Assembly: GCA_038373865.1 (NCBI GenBank)
Contig: JAXGGA010004701.1
Coordinates: forward strand, 21,379 to 85,378
Reading direction: 5' to 3'
DNA length: 64,000 bases
DNA from: Uloborus plumipes
Lineage: Eukaryota > Arthropoda > Arachnida > Araneae > Uloboridae
A program made the translations under genes and the position numbers. The notes beneath the pieces were generated by a model, which did not search any database, was not told where the DNA came from, and saw only the letters and a list, made by a program, of their open reading frames with translations. Shown in pieces: positions 21,412 through 32,642 of the stretch. Position 1 is the first letter of the stretch, and each line of letters opens with the position of its first letter.

Positions 21412-22642
21412 AGCATAAGTTTTCTGGATTTTCTTCTAACTCTAATGAATCCATCTCTCTTGTATGCACTACAAACCGTAGACGATGCTTCTGTGACCAA
21501 TTTAACGCATCGTTCCACTGTTTGACTACGGGAATGGAAGTTATGGAAATCAAACAATTCAGAAGGTGCGGTGATAAACAAGAACCCAGGACCCTATGAT
21601 ATCTAGAATCCCAATTTTAGGCTCATCGATTGGCAAAATTGGGAAAACACTGAGACTCCTCTTACAATTGGGATTCTATATCAGGATATGAAAGAAATGG
21701 TTCCTGATGGAGTACCTTCTGAATTGTTTGATTTCAAAACTTTCCATGCTTAAAAAACTGCATAAAAACTTTTCCTTTTACTGAAAGAGATTCGTGCAGA
21801 TAAACTTCAAATCTCATTGAATAGATTAAACCAGAAAGTCCAAAGTAAAATGTTTTATTCAATTTTTGTTCTTCTATGAATTCACCAGACGATCACGTTT
21901 GAAAAATTTCCGAGAGTTTGGAAAATATATTTGCCTATTATTTTAAAGTGACTGATTTTGGTTTTTGAATTTAGGTTGAAATTACTAAGTACAATGACTC
22001 AAATTTAGACATGATTCAAAAGTAAAGCAACATTTGATGACTTTTGTTTTAAATATAATTAAACTATTTAAAAGTTAAGGTTAACGTTCCACAAGTTAAA
22101 TTTGTAGTATTAAATCATACATATGTAAAGCTGTAGTGTTATTTGTTGTTGTGTGCGCAGTTTTATTTATTTAATTATGTAAGTAATAAAATTACATTAT
22201 TTTAAAGCTCACCCCAGGGTTTTCAAGTCTTGTAGCCTAGAAATGGGTTAAATTTTATTAGCGGGAGAGGAAACTGACGTCGTTTTTTTTAAACAAATCA
22301 ATTGTCAAATTATTTTTATTTTATTCAGCGATGTAATCATACTTCTTATCAAGAGCCTTTTATTATCTGGAAGTAAACATTAAATCTGTACCTCAGAACC
22401 AGAACGACGTAAGTTCAAAATTGGTTATTTTCACTTTATTGCTTCATTGTATGTAGAATCTTATTCCGCATCCACCCATGAGAACGTTAGTCTATAAAAC
22501 AAATTCCTTCACAATTATTTAACAGCATTTATAGAGCACGAGTCCCATCTTTTGCATGTATTCGGCAATCGTTTTTGCTTTCTGCTGAAAAGTTACGAAA
22601 ATGGACTTACGTTAGTCTGTTTCTAAGGTACAGAAATACAGG
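21412..22642. other. Unassigned sequence
   Basis: Unremarkable AT-rich sequence without a convincing frame; 21580-21720 is slightly GC-richer. GATGACAGG-type transposon ends are not seen. Confidence 0.35.
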
Positions 22643-23223
22643 ATAGATTTAGAAAGAAAAGAAGATTTTGGGAGGAAAATATCTTGAAATGGCATCTTGG
22701 ATACAAGCCGAATTTTCGAGATTTTTTTCATCTATCGATCGCAATAAAGAGAAATCAGAACGTGCAATGTCAGGTGAGTATTATGGCTGAAACAGTTGGA
22801 TTTCCCTTTCATACGATTGCTATAACACTTTCAATTGCCCCAAAACTTGAAAATTTGGTTTTTATCCAAGATACCATTTCAAGATATTTTCCTTCCCAAA
22901 TCAATTTTTTTTAAATCTATATGGGATTTAAAATTTACTAACTTGATAACGAGAATAATTAAATAGTTGATCGAAAATTAAAACTTTCAACAATTCATTT
23001 GTTTGAAAAAAAAAAAGCGACTTTACTTTCCTAACAATAGGTAAAAAGGAGGAATTTTGAATAGTTGTTCGAAAATACTGTTCTTTCTCACCATATTGTT
23101 AATATGACTCGCCTGGAATTATTTACAATTTTGAAAATCAAAGCTAGTACAAGCACCGGTTGGTTTTTAAGTTTTGCAGCGATTTCTAATTAAGGCATAA
23201 GGATATTTGAGATTTGCAGTACC
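22643..23223 (+). repeat. Dispersed duplication, unit 1
   Basis: Closely related in direct orientation to 24112-24645. Each unit contains GGAGGAAAATATCTTGAAAT followed about 190 bp later by its near-complement, so each is itself a small foldback. The shared right part includes AATATGACTCGCCTGG and TTGGTTTTTAAGTTTTGCAG. Confidence 0.75.
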
Positions 23224-24111
23224 AATACTTTTTTTAAGACGGGACGCCATAGTTACTTGGTTTTTTCGTAGATGGCGCGACTGCGAGTGATTCTCATAAG
23301 AGATTTGAGTTGCTCTATCTGGGGACAATTACATCCCCGCAATACGCCATAAAAAGTGTTTATGGGTGAATATCAAGAAAAGTACTAATTTAAGTCGCAG
23401 ATGAATTTCCCAAGCACTTCCAAATCAAAACCAAAAATGTTTCTATGTTCATGCTGTAAAGTTCGTCGCACATACAATCCATGACAAAACTTTTAGATTT
23501 TATTCGAATTCGTGATAGTAGAACCCTTTTTGTTGCTTTAAAGTCATGTCAGCAGCGCGTCACACATTCCAATCGCAAATTAAAATAAAGTCCTGTGGAT
23601 CGTAAAACATCGCAGCAGAAACATGTACTGAAGCAAATAACGTGTCTTATGTTCGTCCATGAAGATTAATTCTTATGTTTTAAATAAAATAAATTTATAT
23701 CGATAAAAAAATACAATTTCTGTTCGTCACAAGTTTTCATTACATGACGAGAGAGCAAACTTCCGCGATGTAATTTCTAGACAAAACTTTTTTTGGTACC
23801 AAAAAATTGCGCTAGGTGAAGCCCTAATATATGATGTTTAATAAGTTTCGATCGAAAGTTTTCATTTCAGTTTCGTTCGAAAGTTTTCATCGCCCAACCA
23901 TTGAAACCGCCTTTAACAATATATTTAACGCTCATCATAAATGATACTGGTAGTTAAATGAAAACTAACTACTGATGTCCCTGCCCCGTTCACATGATTA
24001 CAATTGAGTGATCGCACGATTCTCCCTTCTTAGTGCATCAGGGTGGCCAAACTTTTTGGAAAGAGTGACCTTTTTTGCCATTTGGAAGTAAACATCAAAT
24101 ACCGAATCGAT
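23224..24111. other. Sequence between two duplicated units
   Basis: No gene. A small internal repeat GTTTCG-TCGAAAGTTTTCAT occurs twice at 23848-23900. CATCAGGGTGGCCAAAC at 24037 resembles a transposon end but no partner was found. Confidence 0.4.
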
Positions 24112-24645
24112 TTAGAAAGATAATAAGATTTTTGGAGGAAAATATCTTGAAATGGCATCTTGGATATAAGGCGAATTTTCAAGATTTTTTTTCATCTATA
24201 GATCGGAATAAAGGGAAATGAGATGGTGAAATGTCAGGTGAGTAGTATGGTTGAAACAATCGGATTTCTCTTTCTTAAGATTGCTAAAACACTCTCAATT
24301 GCACAAAACTTGACAATTTGGTTTGTATCCAAGATGCCATTTCAAGATATTTTTCTCCCAAAATCAATTTTTTTAAAAAATTTATCCGGGAAAAACTTTG
24401 AACAATTGATTTTTTACACACAAAAAAAAAAAAAAAAAAAAAAAAAAAACACGACGTTACTTTCCGGTTCCCCTAACAATAGGTAAAAAGGAGGAATTTT
24501 GCATAGTTGTATGAAAACGCTGTTCATTCTCACCACATTGTTAATATGACTCGCCTGGGATTATTTACAATTTTGAAAATCTAAGCTAGTGCAAGGACCT
24601 GTTGGTTTTTAAGTTTTGCAGCTGATTCTAATTAGGGAATAAGGA
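24112..24645 (+). repeat. Dispersed duplication, unit 2
   Basis: Second copy of the unit at 22643-23223, about 1.47 kb downstream, containing an A run of about 30 bp at 24421-24450 that is shorter in unit 1. The 87-codon frame crossing the A run is not a gene. Confidence 0.75.
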
Positions 24646-26109
24646 AATGAATTAGTTCCCCTTAAAGGAACTAAAATATCCATCCCTTAAACGGAAAACA
24701 GCTGACTCTATATTTGTTGTACTATTTAATAATACAAGTCATTTAGCAATTCGCTGACTCAGACTAAATGCACAGCAGCCGTTGCGTGAACTGCCATGCA
24801 CCGAGCGATTTAATTCACGAATATCATCGCCCGATGTCATCATTGGTCTTAGTTCAGGCAAGGCTACACTAGATAGCGTTTTATACAGGCTGCTTCATTT
24901 GATCAAAATCCTTGGGATAAAAACGGAGGTCCTTTTCCAGCGACATCTATCGAATTTTATGGTAACTAACATTTCTACAAATCAAATAATAAAAGACAAA
25001 ATTAAAAGTTAATTTGTTGGCGACCATTTTACAATTTGGCATTCAATTCTATTTTAGTATATTTTAACGTTATTTAATAGCTCGTTCGATTTGTTGGTTT
25101 ATTCTGCATTTTAACGGCTTATTTTAATTAGTTAGCGAATTATTTTTCATTTTAATTGATTCTAATTATTAATTAACTATGAAACGACACTGGCACCGCA
25201 GAGCGATAAATTTCGATTTTGGAACGATAGTTCCATCAAAACTTTTGATGAGTTTAAATGGTCAAATTAATTTATTTGGCGATTTTTTTTACATTTTAAT
25301 GGAAGTTTTCCGTAAAGCTTTTGAGAATATTTCAATAACCGAGATCTTTGGTAGTATGTACGTTTCAGTTATAGGTACGTTTTTTAACTTGGCGATGTAT
25401 TTTCTTACCACCTAAGCGAAGATTAAAATTTTAAGCTTGCATCGTCTTCATGGTTGCTTCTTTTCTCTTATTTTGCATTTTAATTTAAATTTCAATGATA
25501 ATAATGGCTCGATATATTTATTATACTTATTATGTTACATGCTAATGGAGCTTTTGAAGTTGATTTGGCGAGTTTTTTAATAAGAATTCTCACATTATTT
25601 CGCAGCTTTTTTTCAGTTGGCCCATTATTTTACTTTCAAGTATTAAACGTATGTGTGAAATTAAAAACAAAAAACGGAAGATTTCGGTGATTGGAAGTCT
25701 GGTTATCTTTCACTATTGGCGTTAAATCTTTGTGTCCAATTTATGAGCGAGGGAAATACTTCCTTCGCAAACATAAACTAAAGAGCAACAAAATAAAGTA
25801 ATTATTGCCAAAAATTTGGCAACCACAGCAGATTCCCAATTATCGAAATATTATCAATGTGTGAAATTTAACATAAAAAGAACATTACCTTTTAATGTTG
25901 TGTAAATGAAAACAAAATTTTACAGTTGGTCGTCGTAATATTGTAGTTTTGTTTATTTTTTTCGTACTTGTATTGCTCTTTAGTAACAGTGCCAAGTTTT
26001 CGATTTCTGCTTCAAAAATTGTTCGAAATACAAAGTTGTTAAAAAACTTAAAATGTGAGAAAAAAAGTTTTTTCATGAAACTGCTTTTCTAATTATAGCA
26101 GAATAAAAA
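24646..26109. other. Unassigned AT-rich sequence
   Basis: Contains ATTTTAAT-type low complexity between 25020 and 25620. A 76-codon frame at 24782-25012 has a coding-like middle (GLSSGKATLDSVLYRLLH) but no recognised relative; I leave it uncalled. Confidence 0.35.
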
Positions 26110-26640
26110 TTCGAAAACCATTGTAAAAGCAAGAAATAGAGCTTTCCATTGATATATTTACATAACATGCTCACGACAGGTATAAGTTTCTAATTGCCCC
26201 AAAATGGTTAAAAAATCACTATTTCTGCCAACAAAAATGTGATGAGCAGCAAAAAACGCTACCACTCTCGGCCGTCAGACACATCGCATGCTGCTTAGAA
26301 GAGCATAGGGAAAGATATATTAAAGAGCCAGACGTCTTAAAATTGTCACTCGAAAACGTTGCTAGCTCTTAGATTTAAAACAAAAAGTTTCGAAAATACG
26401 AAAATGGAATACACCGCCAACTCGTCTATTTCGATCCATGGACTGAAGTTTCGTGCTTGTTATGCGTTCATCAGCATGGAATGGGAAACTAGAAAAGTTG
26501 GAGGCAAAATCCTCTTATAAAGCAAAGAGAGCCGAAAAGAACCGAAAGAAGAGGTAGCTAATGTAAAATTAGAACACCAGCGAGCGACCGCACTTGGTAC
26601 GGTACAACTCGTTTATTTTTCAAGGCAGAGCTCGGGTATA
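26110..26640. repeat. Foldback-family repeat, copy 2
   Basis: 26130-26370 matches the arms of 12930-13570 (GAGCTTTCCATTGATATATT, CGGCCGTCAGACAC, TGCTTAGAAGAGCATA). 26400-26570 matches 52080-52235 (TACACCGCCAACTCGTCTA, TTCGATCCATGG, GTTGGAGGCAAAATCCTC). The family is thus longer than any one copy shows. Confidence 0.65.
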
Positions 26641-27580
26641 AAGCAGTGAGTAAACGCCCTTAAATGGGTTGCTTGAAAAACGATTATTTATTTTATTTTT
26701 TATGAACTTTATTGGGTTAATTACAAATTTTATCTCAAATTTTTATACACATGCTGTCCGCTTAGATGGATTTCCTCTTACAATAATTGTAAATGGATAT
26801 TGGCGAAAAAAAGTTCGACTTTTCGAGGAAAAGTGTTGAAGAAAAAGAAATTGTGGTCAAGCAGTCGAACTCAATTTTTTTCTTTTTTCTAAACTTTTGA
26901 CGACTTTTTACATTACTTCGGATTAGCTCATTTTAATAAGGAAAAAACGGAACACTAGAATTCCGTGAAATTGCTGAAGTTTTTGTCTTCGTCTACCAGT
27001 AAACAATCAAACTATTGGTAACTTCGAGTGGAGTCAGCATTATAGTGTGTTATTTTTATTAATAGCCTCAGCCGAGATCTACCTTCAGTAAAGACGTGAG
27101 GGGGGGGGGCTCGATGAGAGGTTACGGGAGATCTATGCGACCCTTCCAAAAACTTTCTTATTCGGCAGATTTTGTTGGACGAAATTTGAAGGTAGCATTA
27201 AAAAAAAAAAAATCAAACCAAATATTACATTTAAAAAAAGTTTTCATAATTGTGATTTAATGGCTCTTCTCATTGGTATACCTGTGTTCATATTTTATCA
27301 TTCGGTTTCGTTCGGAAGATTACCCCCCCCCCCCTCTGAGAAATTGAGGTTCGAGCAATCATGGCAATCCTCATGAATGTTTAAACAACTATACTAGGAT
27401 TGGTAATAGTGGAAATCAAGGGTTCTATTGGAGGATTAACGGTTGTTCCTCCCCCTCGCTGCGTGTTCGCTCTTAAAATTAACCGTTAGGACATTTTGGT
27501 GGTTATTTATTCACTTTTGAGAACTTTCCTATTGATATTTTCTGAATCTTGCTGTCATAGTTCACACATAGTACGTATCT
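26641..27580. other. Repeat fragments and low-complexity sequence
   Basis: 27103-27230 is related to 10740-10860. Runs of G at 27103-27111 and C at 27323-27333 flank AT-rich sequence. No gene identified. Confidence 0.4.
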
Positions 27581-27715
27581 CAGGCGAACCTGGAAATTCA
27601 GAAAAATTACTATTTTAGCAGAGTAGTGGGAACTTGAAATAGTTTACCGGAAGAGGCGGTAAGGAGCAAGGGAGTAGATAGTTTTAAGAGGGCCATTGAT
27701 AGGTCTATAATTTGA
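27581..27715 (+). pseudogene. LINE reverse transcriptase, C-terminal remnant
   Basis: In this frame the last 44 codons of a non-LTR retrotransposon ORF2 can be read, with the landmark VVGT-NSLPEEAV and SFKRAIDRSII, then TGA at 27713-27715. This WNSLP motif marks the extreme C-terminus of CR1/Jockey-type LINE reverse transcriptases. The tryptophan codon before NSLP is mutated to TGA, so the copy is dead. Upstream reading decays quickly (a TAG near 27570), so only a 5'-truncated tail was inserted, as usual for LINEs. Confidence 0.75.
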
Positions 27716-27785
27716 CTAGAACCAGCCCTGTTGGGCCCAGAGCCTGTTGCTGGTCGTCGCATTTGTATTTGTATTTGTATGAAAC
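27716..27785 (+). repeat. LINE 3' untranslated tail with TTTGTA repeats
   Basis: Follows the stop codon of the LINE remnant. A GC-richer stretch (AGCCCTGTTGGGCCCAGAG) is followed by a short tandem repeat of ATTTGT/TTGTAT at about 27759-27782, the type of 3' end that CR1/Jockey-like LINEs carry instead of poly-A. Confidence 0.6.
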
Positions 27786-28386
27786 AGTATTTATCATTAA
27801 TTCAGGTATCATCAAGGTAGACAGCGCAAAACCGGGCCACGCAGCTAGTTTGAGAATAAAATTCCCAAAAAGTTCGCCATGAAACACATGAATGTTTTCT
27901 TCAACTTCAATGCCCTCTCTTCTTTATCCACCTCTTCGAAAATGAGCTCCAGAGCGAAACAAAAAAAGAAGAACATCTAATAATGATTGAACAAAGGAAC
28001 AAGATTTCGTTGGAAGAGAGCTCACAAAAGAAAGGGAGGGGAATCAAGTAAATTTAGAAGTATTCTTCGTGACAATTCTTATTAATGAAAAGATAGTTCC
28101 TTATTGCTAAGCCTAGCCTCTTACTTGGGGCACTGGTTCAGGTTCACAAGCTCAAAATTGAAATTCGAAACTGCTGTAGACAATAAGAAACAGGACTATG
28201 TGCAGTCTACGCTCGATATAACGAGTTTAAAATATTCTTTAAGTGTCACAAAATATTTATTCAAGAAGTATTACTTCGAATACGCGTTTATGAGTACACG
28301 CATGTATTCTTTTCAGTTGTAAAAAACACATCGAATATTTTAAAGGATAAAGTTATGTAGTGCACACATTATATTTTCTTCTTCTT
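27786..28386. other. AT-rich sequence, nothing identified
   Basis: No gene or repeat recognised before the TTAA element. Confidence 0.4.
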
Positions 28387-28650
28387 TTAACCCATTTATG
28401 CCCAGTAGCCTAAAAACGGGAGGCTTGTTAGCCACTGCATACCGTAGGCGTCACCGAGGTCTTATTATTGGGGGGGGGGGGGGGGGTTGACATTGATCTC
28501 ATTTTGGCTTCAAAAATTTCATCGTGCGGTACGAAAAAGATCTGTAATTTTTGTAGCCAGAGGGAAGGTGTCTATCCCCCCCCCCCCCCGGGTTTTAGAA
28601 ACGATTTGTGTGCAAAGATTTGCAAAGGTATTTTGTTTTTTATTTTCTTA

Positions 28651-30082
28651 TTAGCTTTATACCCGGCGTTGCCCGGGTGCGTATTAATACAACATAGCAT
28701 TCAGAAAAGAAAAAAAAAATTGTAAGAATTCTATTCTTATTTGGGAAAATAAAAATTTGCATTTACCTGTCTTTTAGGTACAAACTTTGAAAAAAATAAA
28801 ATATTACAGAAAGTTAAACGTTTACAGAAAAATAGTCTCACCAAAATGTGAAAATTAACCCTTCACTGCACGGTGTGCCAGATCTGGCACAAACCAAATA
28901 AACCCTCATATATTCCTATGATTTTTAAATGCAGTTAAACTGAGCTTTGTGCCCCTTCTGGAACATTGCTATAACAGTTTAGTGTGATTTTTATGCACTA
29001 GTTAGTTGCACTAGTCTAGGTATTACAGTTCTTGCTTTTGAAAGAAAGAGTGTCTGCATTTCCGTTAGAAGTGTGCTTAGTCATTATTTCCTTTGTTCTA
29101 AAAATGTTTAAATACACTTAGTGGAAAGTTTGTTTATACCACTTATGGCACAAAACACATTGTAGATTATTACACTTATCGGTATACAAAGCATATGCTA
29201 TGTGCTTTGTGCCATATATAGAACAAACAATTAAAACATCATTTTTGGTGCACATTTTTTAGATTAATTTTTTTCTTCATTTTTCCTGAACTCAGGGCTA
29301 TTTAAAAGATAACAAATGATGTTTTTCATGAAAATATAAAAAATCGTGCAGTGAAGGGTTAAAGATACATGTTGTCTGTATTTTGCCGCGTCCACTGGCA
29401 TGTTGTCTATGGTTCAATTTGACGGGCAGCATTTTCTGATTTTAAAGACCATTTTATTATTGCAACATACCTCTTATTTGGTTGAATTCAGTCCACATGG
29501 TTGTACAAAAAGTTCTAGGTACAAACTCCCAAAAGAACTTAATTATCACGGAAAGTTCACAGAAAAATAGCACCAGCTAAAAGCGAAACATGTATAAGGC
29601 TTTTAATCCATGTTTTTGCATAATTCCTCTGATAGGAGGATAAGAAAAAATTTTTCTGTATCATACATATTTTGTGCCAAATGAGAACATGAATTATAAT
29701 TGTTTTTGACTTATTTCATGCTAAAATGAAATAGGTGAGCCTTGAAATGAAAATTCATTGTTTTAATTTTAATCTTTGTTGGAAAATGCTAATATTTAAA
29801 TACCATAAATTTTATCAATTTGTAACCTAAAGGCTCATGTCGATTAAAAAAATAGGCCTAATAATAGGCTAGATTCCTATAAAAGGGTCATTTTTTGACA
29901 AAAAACTTGAATTTGAGCTTTTTAGATTTTTTAAAATTTCAAGACTCCGCCTATGAGAATTCTAGGGCATCAAGGAACCTCTGTGTCAAGTTTGATGAAA
30001 ATCTGACGCAAACTGTGGATTTGTATAGAGAACAAGTATACAAACAAACATACAAGCATTCACTCATTTTTATTGATATAGA
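28651..30082 (-). mobile_element. Non-autonomous Helitron nested in hAT-like element
   Basis: On the minus strand it begins TCTATATCAATAAAAATGAG after an A and ends with hairpin CCCGG-GCAACG-CCGGG, then seven bases and CTAA before a T. The terminal hairpin loop resembles that of the Helitron at 3593-4836. The 5' region (AAACTTGACACAGAGGTTCC) matches 55082-55515. No Rep/helicase frame. A 500-bp TTAA MITE interrupts it at 28859-29358. Confidence 0.65.
28855..29362. mobile_element. TTAA-type MITE nested in the Helitron
   Basis: TTAA duplications at 28855-28858 and 29359-29362 enclose a 500-bp element with perfect 14-bp ends CCCTTCACTGCACG/CGTGCAGTGAAGGG. Internal TTTGTGCC or GGCACAA motifs recur (28888, 28948, 29147, 29208). 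CCC termini and TTAA fit a piggyBac-like MITE. Confidence 0.85.
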
Positions 30083-30707
30083 TTATGTATACTGAGTATG
30101 TTTCCCTTCCCAACACCCTACCCCCACCCCTCTCACCGTAAACTTGAACTGGTGAGCCTGCTACAAAATGCTATGTGACGTACTATAGCACATAGATATC
30201 TTACCAAAAACATTTCACTTTTGATCTTTTTAAATGAATTGGAGTTAACATACCTATTGTCTAATTTTACAAATTCAAGCAACATGAAAAATAAGATGAG
30301 ACACAAAAGATATCAGCCCACGAAAAGATAAAAATTTAAAATATTTATTCCAAAACTAGACCAAAAACATTTCTGCGACTGTTTTTGCTGAGGATGAGTT
30401 TTTTTTTTTTTTTTGCAATTATTTTTGAATCAACATTGTCCAGTACATCTTTGTGGACATAACACATTGCAATGTGGAAAACCACTTAAACTTACAAGTT
30501 TAAAAATTCAGAGTTCAGTAGAGATTCTAAAGTTTTGGTTTCATAACTTTTTGCAAACATAGGAAAAAAGAATGAAATATGAAATAAACGTTTGATTGAG
30601 CATACAAATTTCAAACAGCTAAAATATTAATAAAAATTGAAAAAATAAAAAATATGTAAAATTAGAGAGTTGAGAAGAAAAATTTTCAAGGGAGGGGATT
30701 TGCGCCA

Positions 30708-31110
30708 AAATTAAATAGCTAACTTTACTTTGTTCGGTTATTGTCTACATAAGAACTTTCTTTTTTCTGAAATCAATGTATCACTTGATTATTGATTTAT
30801 TGTAACGTGTGTCCTCTTATTTCTGAATTTTTAAGTGAAACTTGTGAAAAAATATTGGGGGGATGAGAACCTCTTGCCGGGGGACGTGATCTTCGATCCT
30901 CACTTATCTTGCCGCAGATGGGAAGTGACATAAAATTAAATAGCTTACTTTATTTTATTCTTTATAATGTCTTCATACGAAGAACTTTCTTTTTTCAGAA
31001 ATCAATGTATCAATTGATTATTAATTTATTGTAACGTGTGTCCTCTTATTTCTGAATTTTTAAATTTTAAAGTGAAACTTGTGAAAAAATATTGGGGGGG
31101 ACTGTCCCCC
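30708..31110. repeat. Diverged tandem duplication, period about 230 bp
   Basis: AAATTAAATAGCTAACTTTA, AGAACTTTCTTTTTTC, AATCAATGTATCA, TTGTAACGTGTGTCC and GTGAAAAAATATTGGGGGG occur in order at about 30708-30863 and again at about 30937-31098. The unit lies at the right end of the hAT-like element, so the terminal region itself has been duplicated. Confidence 0.75.
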
Positions 31111-31229
31111 TCTTCAAAATTATTGGGGGGGACGCGTCCCCGAATCCCCATAGGCCGTAACGCTCGTGCTGCATACAAAAACCTGTAATGGGTATATCAT
31201 TTTACTAAAGCTGTTTTTCACAAATTAAA

Positions 31230-31751
31230 TCACGGGACGCGGGAGCGTCCCGCCCCGCCAAGAAAACCAAATACAAGCCGCCAAGAAATTTCCGTCGCCA
31301 ATAAAAATGTAAAAGAGCGACTAGGACTGTTTACGCGAGTAACCAAACCGGGGTTTTCACCCCTCTGTATCTCAGTCCCATAAAGATCCTTAGAGTTCAT
31401 TTTTGGTATACTCAATCTCCAGCGGCCCCTGACGGCACATACTAAAGCAAAACATCCAGGACCCTCAGGGGGAGGGGTGATATATGTTATAAAATCGCTA
31501 TTTTTCGCACTTTTTAAAAATTGTTTGACAGGGGTCCAGACTAAACGGTAACTCGGATTGAGCTCTGCTTTTGCACCCACATTTATTTTGTCCCAAAGCT
31601 CGGCATAGGGGGTTTTTCGACCCCCACCCCTCCCCCTCGTTTTTATTTTCCGTATCTTTTCTCCCCGGGGGTCTTTAGTGTTGATTTTTGGTATGAATAT
31701 TCTCGATGAGACATTGAGGACATTTTCCCAAAATTTACCCCCCGGGGTCAT
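31230..31751 (-). CDS. Hypothetical 173-residue frame in Helitron-like element
   Basis: ATG at 31749-31751, the longest frame outside the retrotransposon. It is rich in K, R, P and G and contains a loose internal repeat (IPKINTKDPRGEKI and IPKMNSKDLYGTEI, about 95 residues apart), which reflects a duplicated DNA segment. No domain is recognised, and the C-terminal codons read the element's terminal hairpin. Most likely not translated. Confidence 0.15.
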   Translation of the reverse strand: MTPGGKFWENVLNVSSRIFIPKINTKDPRGEKIRKIKTRGRGGGRKTPYAELWDKINVGAKAELNPSYRLVWTPVKQFLKSAKNSDFITYITPPPEGPGCFALVCAVRGRWRLSIPKMNSKDLYGTEIQRGENPGLVTRVNSPSRSFTFLLATEISWRLVFGFLGGAGRSRVP

Positions 31752-32270
31752 CGCACCCCGGAGTTATTAATGCTTAAAATTGGTCCGATTTCTATCTACT
31801 AGCTCTGTTCAACATCTGAGCATTTATGTTTTCATTGTTGGGCCACGAGGAAAGAAAACTCAATGATTTATAATTTCATCTGTTGCCAGTTTCTATTTGT
31901 TAACAAATAAAATATTTGTAATTGATTTTATTGCATAAGGCTTTTAAAAGGGATCTTCAATTTAGTTCATTTTAATATGAGATCGGCAGTAAGGGTTGGG
32001 GTTTTTTTTTAAACTTTTAATTTAATCGTAGTATTGTTAGCAACTAGCTTTGTTTTGCGTCGGTTCGGGTGGTACATTGTGATTGATTTCAAATTTATCC
32101 TAGACTGAAGAAGATCCTTGAACTTTTGCACCAAATGCATGCCGCCAAGAAAACCACAGATGTCGGACCGCCAAGAAAAATGTTGAAGGGAAAAAAAACA
32201 TGCAAAGTAAATTTTGAAGAGAAAAAAAAAAACAGGCAAAGAAATAATATTAATGCAAAAACATGTGATA

Positions 32271-32642
32271 TCTCCCCAAAAACAACAGTGTTGTAAAAAA
32301 ATCCCCCGCCAAGAAAACCTTAAATACTCAGCCTTAAAAAGTTATGATATCGAGTTTTCCCGCCAAGTTTGTGCCAAACTACAACTAACCTGTATGTATA
32401 GTTCTTTTAAATTGTTTTCAGTCCTGCCAGGCGGGAAGTTTTTACTCATTAAGCAACCACCTCACAAGACAAAGCTTCCCGCCTGGCAGGACTGAAAACA
32501 ATTTAAAAGAACTATACATACAGGTTAGTTGTAGTTTGGCACAAACTTGGCGGGAAAACTCGATATCATGACTTTTTAAGGCTGAGTATTTAAGGTTTTC
32601 TTGGCGGGGGATTTTTTTACAACACTGTTGTTTTTGGGGAGA
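32271..32642. repeat. 168-bp inverted repeat, 36-nt loop
   Basis: 32271-32438 and 32475-32642 are reverse complements with a single mismatch (T at 32343 against the partner). The outer end of the right arm is the exact 5' terminus of the Helitron-like element, so a terminal segment was copied in inverted orientation. The arms contain CCCCCGCCAAGAAAACC and GCCAGGCGGGAAG. Confidence 0.92.

Larger units (their letters stand above)
28443..31168. mobile_element. hAT-like element nested in the TTAA MITE
   Basis: Flanked by the 8-bp duplication CTGCATAC (28435-28442 and 31169-31176), single-copy at the matching site in copy A. Ends are short and imperfect: CGTAGGCGTCAC against CACGAGCGTTAC. Runs of G lie near both ends (28470-28486; 31095-31130). 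The 8-bp duplication points to hAT. No transposase frame is visible. It contains the Helitron 28651-30082. Confidence 0.65.
31230..32642 (-). mobile_element. Helitron-like element with atypical 3' end
   Basis: Comparison with copy A (empty site at 20501/20502) shows an insertion between A and T with no duplication beyond at most one base. Read on the minus strand it starts TCTCCCCAAAAAC and ends with a perfect 8-bp-stem hairpin (CGGGACGC/GCGTCCCG, loop TCCC; plus-strand 31233-31252) followed by only TGA instead of about ten bases and CTRR. The 5' TC, A/T target and terminal hairpin suggest a Helitron relative. CGCCAAGAAA motifs recur at 31256, 31279, 32145, 32170 and 32307. A 168-bp inverted duplication includes the 5' terminus. 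Confidence 0.5.

Noticed and set aside
20855..21599. Overlapping frames up to 125 codons on both strands
   Set aside because: Most of their length is translation of the GGACATTTCCGCCGC iterons and their flanks; composition is motif-driven.
28468..28725. Glycine- and proline-rich 85-codon frame
   Set aside because: Caused by G and C homopolymer runs near the hAT-like terminus and the Helitron hairpin.
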